From positions 1 to 58,486 of the forward strand of contig DAOOVT010000003.1 in assembly GCA_035370405.1 (NCBI GenBank): 58,486 nt of DNA. The letters are read 5' to 3'. Numbering within the stretch: position 1 is the stretch's first letter; every line of letters begins with the position of its first letter. The notes below the pieces were generated by a model that saw only the letters and a list, made by a program, of their open reading frames with translations, ran no database searches and was not told the DNA's origin. Shown here piece by piece: positions 50,032 to 57,152 of the stretch. The DNA comes from UBA5232 sp035370405 (GTDB taxonomy: Bacteria > Patescibacteriota > Dojkabacteria > SC72). Both the position numbers and the translations under genes were made by a program.

Positions 50032-51807
50032 ATGGCAGGTAGTAAAAAAAGGAATGATAAAAATCCTAAGGCTTCAATGAAGGAAGTTTTGGGAGACATA
50101 GCTGGGGATGTAAGTGAGGAGAAATCACATAGTGGAGTAGATATTCGTGAAGTCATATGGAATTATCCACTTGTTTTTTCTAGACTTTTTTCAAAATTTG
50201 TCCCTTTTAGTTATATCTTTGTTTTTGGAATAGTTGGTGTTGTTTTAGCATTCTTTCTTCAGTCAAAGTATTTTGTAAGTTTGGTTAGTGGTTCTGGTGA
50301 AAAAGATACCTATGTAGAAGGAAGTGTCGGAGCAATTTCATCTTTTAATCCCTTGTTTACTACAAATAACTATATAGATAAAAGTATACAAAGTTTAGTA
50401 TTTGAGAAGTTTGTGTATATTGATAAGAATGGGAATCCGCATCCTGGAGTTGCAAGTGAGTGGACATCATCTGAGAATGGAACTGTGTATGATTTTGTCA
50501 TAGATGATAGTAAGTATTGGCAGGATAAGACAAAATTAACAGTAGATGATGTGATTTTTACATTTAATATCGGTATAGAGCTAGCATCTGAGTATGGTTA
50601 CGATACAATTGGTACTGCGATTCAAGATGTGAAGATTGAAAAGATTGATGAGAGAACAGTGCGATTTACACTTCCAGAAGTAAATCCAACTTTTTTTGAA
50701 CTTGTTTCTGTATATATAGTTCCTATGAATAGATTGAAGGATATAGATCCAAGGGAACTTCTTTTTGATTCTTTTACAAAGTATCCAATAGGGAGTGGTA
50801 AGTACAAGGTAGTAAGGAGTGAAGATACAGCAGTGTATTTGAGAGATAATGAGGAGGATCTATTTCATCCACAGATAAAGTCATTAGTATTTAAAATATT
50901 TCCTGATTTGGAAAGTTTAGAGACTTCATTTAGGATAGGGTCTTTAGATGCCATAGGGGGTTGGGATCAAAAGCTTTTTGATTTTGTAGCAGAATATGGA
51001 AGCTATACAAGGTACGAGAAGAAGGAGGTAAATAGAAGGAGGTTACTATTTCTTAATACTAGGAAAGATTCTTTGAAGGATAAGGAGATTAGACAGGGTC
51101 TGAACTATTTGTTAGATAAGGAAGTTCTTCTAAAGGAGCTCGGTACAGGAGGATACAGAGCAATTGGACCGATACCAGAAGAATCATGGGCTTACAATAG
51201 TAATATAGAAGATTATGAATATAATCCAAGTAAAGCCTCTGAACTTTTGAGTGGAAAGGGTTATACAAAGAATGAAAATAGTGGATACTATGAGGCTTCT
51301 AACGGCGAAATTCTCTCTTTTACATTAAGTTATTTAGGTAATGCTACTAATGATAGGTTAGCAAGTATTTTGGTTGATCTATACAAGAAGGAGGGCGTAA
51401 TTCTAAAGTTAGAAAGGTGTACATTTGCAAGACTTTCACAAGAGGTTATTGCAACAAGAAGTTTTGAGATTCTTCTTTCCGAAGTTGAAACAACGCTTGA
51501 TCCTGATCAATATAATCTTTGGCATTCATTGAAGAGTGATTATCCTAATTTGAATTTGTCAGGGTATAATTATGAGAGGGTCGATATTTTGTTGGAAGAT
51601 GCAAGAAAGACTTTGGATAAAGAAACTAGGAAGCAAAAGTATTTCCTTTTTCAGAGATATTTGAATGCTGATTCTCCTGCAATATTTCTTTATTCTCCAT
51701 CTTTTGTGTATTATGTTCGTAGCAATTGGAAAGGAATAGATCTTAGTGACATGAATTATTCATATGATCGTTTTTACGGTATAGAGAATTGGAAGTGGGA
51801 GAATTGA
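50032..51807 (+). CDS. Membrane-anchored extracellular solute-binding protein (SBP_bac_5)
   Basis: This 591-residue peptide/oligopeptide-type binding protein has an uncleaved N-terminal helix (about 58-80, FVPFSYIFVFGIVGVVLAFF) instead of a lipobox. GSVGAISSFNPLFTTNNYID opens the binding domain. LVFEKFVYIDKNGNPHPGVA and DVIFTFNIGIELASEYG follow, with INYLLDKEV-like NYLLDKEVLL and GPIPEESWAYN further on. The cytoplasmic N-terminal 50 residues are Lys-rich. No OppBCDF genes are in the window, so its partner permease, if any, is elsewhere. It may scavenge peptides from a host or the medium. Confidence 0.85.
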   Translation: MAGSKKRNDKNPKASMKEVLGDIAGDVSEEKSHSGVDIREVIWNYPLVFSRLFSKFVPFSYIFVFGIVGVVLAFFLQSKYFVSLVSGSGEKDTYVEGSVGAISSFNPLFTTNNYIDKSIQSLVFEKFVYIDKNGNPHPGVASEWTSSENGTVYDFVIDDSKYWQDKTKLTVDDVIFTFNIGIELASEYGYDTIGTAIQDVKIEKIDERTVRFTLPEVNPTFFELVSVYIVPMNRLKDIDPRELLFDSFTKYPIGSGKYKVVRSEDTAVYLRDNEEDLFHPQIKSLVFKIFPDLESLETSFRIGSLDAIGGWDQKLFDFVAEYGSYTRYEKKEVNRRRLLFLNTRKDSLKDKEIRQGLNYLLDKEVLLKELGTGGYRAIGPIPEESWAYNSNIEDYEYNPSKASELLSGKGYTKNENSGYYEASNGEILSFTLSYLGNATNDRLASILVDLYKKEGVILKLERCTFARLSQEVIATRSFEILLSEVETTLDPDQYNLWHSLKSDYPNLNLSGYNYERVDILLEDARKTLDKETRKQKYFLFQRYLNADSPAIFLYSPSFVYYVRSNWKGIDLSDMNYSYDRFYGIENWKWEN

Positions 51808-51814
51808 TTAAACT

Positions 51815-51899
51815 TGCCAGGAGGGGGAATCGAACCCCCACCCTATTTCTAGGACTGCGCTCTGAACGCAGCGTGTCTGCCAAATTTCACCATCCTGGC
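51815..51899 (-). tRNA. tRNA-Leu (anticodon CAG)
   Basis: The minus strand has acceptor GCCAGGA/TCCTGGC, and anticodon stem CTGCG/CGCAG with loop TTCAGAG (anticodon CAG). It has a class II variable arm TCCTAGAAATAGGGT and a T arm GGGGG-TTCGATT-CCCCC. CCA is not encoded. It reads CUG. The T and variable arms closely match tRNA-Leu(TAA). Confidence 0.95.
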
Positions 51900-51902
51900 C
51901 CA

Positions 51903-53111
51903 TTAATTCTTAGAGGTCAATGATACTTTTATATTTTCATTTTCTTTCCCATGTTCATCATCAGGATCAAATTTCTTGAAATCCTTAAGGAAATCTATCC
52001 TTGATACAAATTCTTGTTTGACTTCTGGTTCTACTTTTTGCTCAACTTCTTGAGTTGTTGAAAGTTCTTCTTTCTGTACTTCTTTCTGTTCTTCCTTTTG
52101 ACCTTCTTTCTCCTTGTTGTTTAAATCTTCTGTTAGTTTCTCAAACAAAGTTTTCCCTTTTACTCCGTTATCTTTGGGTTTAACTATATGTTCGACTTTC
52201 TTAATTTCTTTCTTCATTCTATGTTTGTGAGAATATGATGAGACAAGGGACATAGCTATTATTCCTAGTACAAAACCTAGAAAAACAACAAGAAGCAAAT
52301 CTGGATTTTCAGATACCACGATTCCCAAATCTTTTGGATTGATCTCTTCTAACGAGAAATGAGCAGTAGTACTTTTAATCTCATTGTTTGTAGTGGTAAT
52401 TATTGGTACTATCTGTTTGTCAACACTGGCGGTAACAGGTTGAGATAAATTACTTGCGAATCCATACTTTCTTAAATATGCAATGAAAGAATAGGTGCCA
52501 GTCGGAATGTTCTCCTCGACAGTAATCGTCCATCTCCCATCTGCATCCACATCTGTTTGCTTTGTTACAATTTTCTCATTTGAAGCAAGAATGAGTATTA
52601 ATTGGGAATTTGCTAGACCACTTCCAGTTATCGTTAATTTGTTATTTCCAATATCTGGTGTATTTATTATTGGTGCTCTTGGAATTATTACTATTTCTTT
52701 CTCTAATATCTGAGAAGTATTGTATTTATCAAAGAACTTAAACCTTAAAGTATGCTCTCCTATACTTAATGCAGGAAGAGAATATGGACTAGTGATATCT
52801 TTAAATGATCCTCCATCTATCTCAAGTTGTACTCCTTTTTTATCAGGAGAAGGATCTGTGAAAGTTAGTGTATGACTGGGATTATCAGTTTGTGATGGAA
52901 TATCCAAAAGAAGTTGATTGAGGAAATCATTTTCTCTTTCAGTCTCTTGCTGATCTAACTCTTGTGTAGTCGTGGTTTGTGACGCATCAACCTGATCTCC
53001 TAACACATCTGATACCTTAATCTCTTGTCCGTTTGCATAACAAGGAGAAAAAAGTAAAGTTAGAAGGAGTATTCCTGTTGTACAAAGTATATTTTTGTTA
53101 TTCATTTGCAT
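51903..53111 (-). CDS. Surface protein with Ig-like domains and C-terminal membrane anchor
   Basis: A 402-residue protein. Residues about 1-28 are a signal peptide (NILCTTGILLLTLLFSPCYA). The extracytoplasmic part has beta-rich Ig-like segments: KKGVQLEIDGGSFKDITSPY with LSIGEHTLRFKFFDKYN, then NKLTITGSGLANSQLILI with DADGRWTITVEENIPTGTYS. A helix at about 268-290 (LLLVVFLGFVLGIIAMSLV) is followed by a Lys/Glu-rich cytoplasmic tail (EEQKEVQKEE). The architecture resembles prefoldin-free 'bacterial Ig' adhesins. Partners are unknown. Confidence 0.6.
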   Translation of the reverse strand: MQMNNKNILCTTGILLLTLLFSPCYANGQEIKVSDVLGDQVDASQTTTTQELDQQETERENDFLNQLLLDIPSQTDNPSHTLTFTDPSPDKKGVQLEIDGGSFKDITSPYSLPALSIGEHTLRFKFFDKYNTSQILEKEIVIIPRAPIINTPDIGNNKLTITGSGLANSQLILILASNEKIVTKQTDVDADGRWTITVEENIPTGTYSFIAYLRKYGFASNLSQPVTASVDKQIVPIITTTNNEIKSTTAHFSLEEINPKDLGIVVSENPDLLLVVFLGFVLGIIAMSLVSSYSHKHRMKKEIKKVEHIVKPKDNGVKGKTLFEKLTEDLNNKEKEGQKEEQKEVQKEELSTTQEVEQKVEPEVKQEFVSRIDFLKDFKKFDPDDEHGKENENIKVSLTSKN

Positions 53112-53119
53112 GTGGGCAG

Positions 53120-53125
53120 AATGTA
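53120..53125 (-). promoter_or_regulatory. -10 box of the 53111 gene (leaderless)
   Basis: TACATT on the minus strand ends 8 bases before ATG 53111. Confidence 0.35.
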
Positions 53126-53140
53126 AATTTAAGTAAAAGT

Positions 53141-53620
53141 TTAACCTTTCTTCTTATCTATGAAAAGTATACCATCTAAGTGATCATTTTCATGTTGTAT
53201 TGTAACTGCATTGTAATCACTGTATTTTTTTGTATGCCTATTTCCTTTCAAATCTTGGTATTTGATTTTAATATTTTTGTATCTGAGAATTTTCTCCTCT
53301 ACATCAGGAACACTAAGGCAGGACTCTTCTAGCATTATTTTCATAAAGCCAGATGGCTCAATCTGTGGATTTATGAAAAGCTCCCATTCATCTGTATCAT
53401 AGTTAAGTATGTAGAAAAGTCTCTTGTGTACACCTACTTGAGGAGCAGCTATTCCACATGCTGGGATTTTGCTTTTCTTTGCGGTGTGTAGTAAATCTTT
53501 TACAAATTTCACAAATGATGGATTATGTATTTCATCGTTAGTAACAGAAACTGAGGGAGTTCGTAACTCTTTCTCTTCCTTTTTGTCATTTATGGTATAT
53601 ATTTTCAATTCTTTTTGCAT
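53141..53620 (-). CDS. def: Peptide deformylase
   Basis: Def removes the formyl group from nascent proteins. The 159-residue enzyme has CGIAAPQVGVHKR (motif 1, GxGLAAPQ), EESCLSVPD (motif 2, EGCLS, here with Ser for Gly; Cys101 is a metal ligand) and IQHENDHLDG (motif 3 HExxH, H143/E144/H147). All metal ligands are present. TATAAT with an upstream TG ends 6 bases before the ATG. A leaderless mRNA would start on this gene's formyl-Met codon. Confidence 0.93.
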   Translation of the reverse strand: MQKELKIYTINDKKEEKELRTPSVSVTNDEIHNPSFVKFVKDLLHTAKKSKIPACGIAAPQVGVHKRLFYILNYDTDEWELFINPQIEPSGFMKIMLEESCLSVPDVEEKILRYKNIKIKYQDLKGNRHTKKYSDYNAVTIQHENDHLDGILFIDKKKG

Positions 53621-53626
53621 AGCTGA

Positions 53627-53632
53627 ATTATA
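53627..53632 (-). promoter_or_regulatory. -10 box of def (leaderless)
   Basis: TGTGATATAAT on the minus strand; TATAAT ends 6 bases before ATG 53620. Confidence 0.6.
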
Positions 53633-53708
53633 TCACAGACAGTGTAATGATTTTGTAATGGTTCATGTATACTATTATGGAAATTGATTACGATTCTAAA
53701 TACAAATC

Positions 53709-54770
53709 ATGAAAAAGGATTTTGAGTTGTATTCTTCATACGAAAACAAGGTGAGAAAATTAGTTAATGTCTCTACCATACTATTTGTAACGATTCTCTT
53801 TGGTTCTTTATGTCTTAATCTTTGTGTTTTTTCCGTTGATGAATCCAAACAGACCCTTGTAGATATTCTTTTAATTTTTCTAATTTTGAGTGTAGTTATT
53901 TTTTGTAAAAGACAATTGTTTGAGGATAATCTCAGAAAGCAATTAATATTTGTTCTTGTACTATTTTTTGTTCTTCCCTACTTTCATGTTTTTTGTCCAG
54001 AAAAATATTTAAACTCTAAACAGGTATTTCTTGTTTATTATGGTTTCTTTCTTCTTTTTCTGTATTTTTTTGGGAAACTTCTTAGATCGTATCTTCGTTA
54101 TGTTACAAAGCTTAAAAGGGATTATGAATCATTAGCTTGTCAGAATAATAGTAACAGGTTGTTTAATCTCATAGGGAAATCTGTATTCCACGATTTGTCT
54201 ACTCCTATGAGTGTAGTATATGGAATTGCAGGAATGCTAAGAAATGATTCTCTAGATGAGAATACAAAGGAGGAGGCATTGAATCAGTTGTCGATAGCTG
54301 TGAGGCAGATAGATGATATCTTAGATACAAGTACACTTTTGATTAGAGGTGATTATTCAGATACCTGTTTTTCTCCTGTTACGGAGATAACAAAGTTGGT
54401 AAGTCTTGTTTCTTCTAGAATAAAGAGGGTGGGCATTACTGTTGACATACAAGGAGATGAGAAATTGACGATTACGGGAGATAGAGGGATGTTTGCAAGG
54501 GTATGTATGAATATTTTAGTTAATTCCATAGAAGAATTTGAGAGGAGTAAAAAATTAGGTGCGAATATATGTATAAAAGTGTTTGAAAAAGATGGGTGTG
54601 TAGTTAATGTTTTTTCTGATAATGGAAATGGATTTAGTAAGGACGCTCGTGTAGGGTGTGGATTGGAATTTTGCAGATTGGTAGTTAAGGAAAAATTTAA
54701 GGGTTCTCTAAAAATTAGATCAAAGGCTGGTAAATACTGTAAAGTATTTCTTTATTTTCCTAGTTCTTAA
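53709..54770 (+). CDS. Membrane sensor histidine kinase
   Basis: This 353-residue kinase has four N-terminal helices (about 20-42, 50-66, 78-98, 106-124) with almost no external loop, then a short coiled-coil. The HisKA box is SVFHDLSTPMSVVYG (H161). The HATPase domain has an N box around N272 (MNILVNSIEEFE) and a DNGNGF motif at 304-309. RVGCGLEFCRLVVKE is the G2 region. The compact sensor suggests it senses membrane state or a ligand within the bilayer. It is convergent with the OmpR-type regulator, and their 3' ends overlap by 11 bases, so both genes belong to one two-component system by proximity. Confidence 0.85.
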   Translation: MKKDFELYSSYENKVRKLVNVSTILFVTILFGSLCLNLCVFSVDESKQTLVDILLIFLILSVVIFCKRQLFEDNLRKQLIFVLVLFFVLPYFHVFCPEKYLNSKQVFLVYYGFFLLFLYFFGKLLRSYLRYVTKLKRDYESLACQNNSNRLFNLIGKSVFHDLSTPMSVVYGIAGMLRNDSLDENTKEEALNQLSIAVRQIDDILDTSTLLIRGDYSDTCFSPVTEITKLVSLVSSRIKRVGITVDIQGDEKLTITGDRGMFARVCMNILVNSIEEFERSKKLGANICIKVFEKDGCVVNVFSDNGNGFSKDARVGCGLEFCRLVVKEKFKGSLKIRSKAGKYCKVFLYFPSS

Positions 54771-55446
54771 ATATTTTGCTTTCTATACAATATCCTTTTC
54801 CATTAATAGTTTTTAATATACTATTCTTGGGTGATAGATGGAGTTTCTTCCTTATTCTACATATTGTTGCATCAATTGAGTTTTCATTATTTATTCTTCC
54901 AAATGGATCTAATACTTGTATAGCAGTTTTCCTTGAAACAATTTTCTTGTTGTTTCTTACCAAAAGATTGAACAATGCAGATTCTTTTCTTGTGAATTTA
55001 ATAATTTTACCATTTTGTGATACTGTGTTTGTCCTAGTATCTATCTTTATTCCATTTTGTAGTATCAGATTTTTAGTGTTATCTATATTTGATATTAGGC
55101 TATCAACTTGTGCTTTGAGAAGTTCAAAATTTATTGGCTTCTCATGGAAAATATTTGCTTTGTCTGTAAATGCAGATATCTTGTTTTCTAATGAGTAATC
55201 TGTTGATATTACAATAACTGGTTTGTCCGTAAATGTTCTAACTTTTTTAAGGACTTCTAAACCTGAGATATCTGGAAGTCCAATATCTAGAAGTATTAAA
55301 GATACTTCTTTTAGTTGGGCTTTTTGAAGACCAGAGTTTCCATTGTACACAGGTATCGTTTTGTATCCTATCGATCTTAGAAAAGATTCAAGAGTAAATA
55401 CTAAGTTTGCAGAATCTTCAACTATCAATACGGTTTCTTGATGCAT
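54760..55446 (-). CDS. OmpR/PhoB-family response regulator
   Basis: A 228-residue regulator. The receiver domain has acidic pair E10-D11 (VLIVEDSANLVFTLE), phosphoacceptor D54 (LILLDIGLPDISGLEV), the switch residue S81 (VIVISTD) and K103 (FHEKPINFELL). The C-terminal winged helix (about 135-225) has KFTRKESALFNLLVRNNKK, IDATICRIRKKLHLS and LKTINGKGYCIE, typical of Trans_reg_C. ATG 55446 is chosen over TTG 55464 because TATTCT lies 9 bases upstream. The kinase at 53709 is its likely partner. Confidence 0.88.
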   Translation of the reverse strand: MHQETVLIVEDSANLVFTLESFLRSIGYKTIPVYNGNSGLQKAQLKEVSLILLDIGLPDISGLEVLKKVRTFTDKPVIVISTDYSLENKISAFTDKANIFHEKPINFELLKAQVDSLISNIDNTKNLILQNGIKIDTRTNTVSQNGKIIKFTRKESALFNLLVRNNKKIVSRKTAIQVLDPFGRINNENSIDATICRIRKKLHLSPKNSILKTINGKGYCIESKIFKN

Positions 55447-55455
55447 TTCCTTTTT

Positions 55456-55461
55456 AGAATA
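55456..55461 (-). promoter_or_regulatory. -10 box of the response-regulator gene (leaderless)
   Basis: TATTCT on the minus strand ends 9 bases before ATG 55446, inside the longer TTG-start frame. Confidence 0.35.
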
Positions 55462-55491
55462 CAATATATTTATTACAAAATTATTGTTTTT

Positions 55492-55623
55492 CTATTCTTC
55501 GTGGTTTTCTTCGTCATCATTGTCTTTTGTTTTGGAATGGGAAGGTAGAAAGTATGACAGTATGAAGAGTATTAACAGTGTAAGCGGAAAGAATATTATC
55601 AAGAGTATGAAATAGTTATCCAT
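55492..55623 (-). CDS. Small single-pass membrane protein with acidic tail
   Basis: A 43-residue frame below usual size cutoffs. A very hydrophobic helix (residues about 4-26, YFILLIIFFPLTLLILFILS) is followed by a charged tail (KTKDNDDEENHEE). The ATG overlaps the end of queH by eight bases, so it would be translated from the queH mRNA. It ends 45 bases before the response-regulator start. The strong TM/acidic split argues for a real protein; function unknown. Confidence 0.5.
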   Translation of the reverse strand: MDNYFILLIIFFPLTLLILFILSYFLPSHSKTKDNDDEENHEE

Positions 55624-56182
55624 TGTTATATTGATTTGACCAATTTTGAAGCATTTTTTCTGTTAGTGAAAAACAGCATCCACAGTAAGGCTGTTTGTAG
55701 AAACCTTTATGCTTAGAGTTATGGGAACTGTCAATTTTAATTATATTTATATTTTGTTTTTTAGTTAGATTTTCTAATATTTGTATGATTTGATCTCTAT
55801 TTTGGTAGTGACTTGTTAGAAGTGTTGTAGTTACAGCATCAAAATTATTTGCAAGTGCATATTCTACGGTATATTCCAATCTCATTTTCCAACATTTTTT
55901 GCATCTGGAGAGATTTTTATTATCCTTTACATCTACTACACTAGCAATGTATTGAGCAGGTTTGTAGTCTGGAGTTACAATTTTAATGCTGTAATCATTG
56001 TTTTGTTCTACTACTTTTTTTAATGCTTCAAATCTAGCGAGATACTCTGATCTTGGATGTATATTAGGGTTGAAGAAAAGTAAGGTGATTTGAGTTTTTG
56101 AGTTAATTACATGTTCTTGCGTTAAATAGCTGAGTGTGTTAAGGAAACAATCTGCACAACATGTGTGTATTAGTATTTTCAT
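55616..56182 (-). CDS. queH: Epoxyqueuosine reductase QueH
   Basis: QueH (DUF208) reduces epoxyqueuosine to queuosine in the tRNA wobble position and is unrelated to QueG. The 188-residue protein has HTCCADC (H6, C8, C9, C12) and LLFFNPNIHPRSEYLARF. CKKCWKMRLEYTVEYA, TTTLLTSHYQNRDQI and QPYCGCCFSLTEK carry the remaining cysteines for the [4Fe-4S] and metal sites. All family cysteines are present. TATACT with TG upstream ends 6 bases before the ATG. No other queuosine gene is in the window. Confidence 0.88.
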   Translation of the reverse strand: MKILIHTCCADCFLNTLSYLTQEHVINSKTQITLLFFNPNIHPRSEYLARFEALKKVVEQNNDYSIKIVTPDYKPAQYIASVVDVKDNKNLSRCKKCWKMRLEYTVEYALANNFDAVTTTLLTSHYQNRDQIIQILENLTKKQNINIIKIDSSHNSKHKGFYKQPYCGCCFSLTEKMLQNWSNQYNNG

Positions 56183-56188
56183 ATTAAG

Positions 56189-56194
56189 AGTATA
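56189..56194 (-). promoter_or_regulatory. -10 box of queH (leaderless)
   Basis: TGATATACT on the minus strand; TATACT ends 6 bases before ATG 56182. Confidence 0.55.
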
Positions 56195-56234
56195 TCACTG
56201 GTATTTGATTTTTGTATTAATGTATTGAATATGG

Positions 56235-56240
56235 TATAAG
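56235..56240 (+). promoter_or_regulatory. -10 box of the ABC exporter operon (leaderless)
   Basis: TATAAG ends 9 bases before ATG 56250. A TTGTAT at 56212-56217 sits 17 bases upstream as a possible -35. Confidence 0.45.
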
Positions 56241-56249
56241 AGAGAGCGT

Positions 56250-57152
56250 ATGGCAAAGTATTCTATTAGTGTCAGAAATTTTTCAAAAAGTTTTGGTGAT
56301 CTTAAAGCAGTTGATGATCTGTCGTTTGAAGTAGAAGATGGTGAAATTTTTGCATTTTTAGGAGCTAATGGATCAGGAAAGACGACGACTATTAGGTGTC
56401 TTCTTAAGATATATATGGCTGATAAAGGGGAATTGTATATTAATGGGAAGGAGTATAACGATAGCTTAAACAATGAGATAGGATATCTTCCAGAAGAGAG
56501 AGGTTTGTACAAAGATAGCACAGTTTTTGATATTTTGATTTATACAGCGTTGTTAAGGGGAATTGAGAGAAATAGTGCAGCAAAAAAAACAAGAGAGTAT
56601 TTGGATTTGGTTGGTCTTAGTGATTCTGCTGGAAAATATATTTCACAATTAAGTTCAGGAATGCAACAGAAGGTTCAACTTGGAATCGCATTAATACATG
56701 ACCCTGAGATTCTAATTTTGGATGAACCTTTTAGAGGGTTAGACCCTGTTAATAGGCAGATGTTTATAGATATTCTTCTTGAGAGAGCTAAAAGAGGGGT
56801 TACAATTTTGTATAGTACTCATGTTATAGATGAGGCACAGAAGATGGCTGATAAGATTTTAATTATAAAAAGTGGGAAGAGATTGGAATATGGAAGGATT
56901 AATGAGGTAAGAGAAAGGCATGGGAGTACAAATTTGTTTGTAGAATTTGATGGAAAAGCTCCACTTGTAGAGGGGAAGCTGTATAGGAGTAGTATTGATA
57001 ATAAGATAGCGGAGATTATTCCCAAGGATAAGTCTGTTAGTAGTAATGATATTTTGAAAGAATTGATAGATCATGGAACTAAGATTGTTTCTGCTAAGCT
57101 AGATTATCCTAGTCTTAATCAAATATTTATAGATTTAATGAAGAATGCATGA
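56250..57152 (+). CDS. natA: ABC transporter ATP-binding protein, NatA-like
   Basis: A 300-residue ATPase with Walker A FLGANGSGKTTTIRCLL, a Q-loop region GYLPEERGLYKDSTV, signature QLSSGMQQKVQLGIALIHDP, Walker B ILILDEPFRGLDPVN and switch YSTHVIDEAQKMADK. The C-terminal 80 residues form the DUF4162-like extension typical of NatA and drug/sodium exporters (GKRLEYGRINEVRERHG, then SLNQIFIDLMKNA). The TGA overlaps the permease ATG (ATGA). It forms a pair with the downstream ABC-2 permease. Confidence 0.88.
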   Translation: MAKYSISVRNFSKSFGDLKAVDDLSFEVEDGEIFAFLGANGSGKTTTIRCLLKIYMADKGELYINGKEYNDSLNNEIGYLPEERGLYKDSTVFDILIYTALLRGIERNSAAKKTREYLDLVGLSDSAGKYISQLSSGMQQKVQLGIALIHDPEILILDEPFRGLDPVNRQMFIDILLERAKRGVTILYSTHVIDEAQKMADKILIIKSGKRLEYGRINEVRERHGSTNLFVEFDGKAPLVEGKLYRSSIDNKIAEIIPKDKSVSSNDILKELIDHGTKIVSAKLDYPSLNQIFIDLMKNA

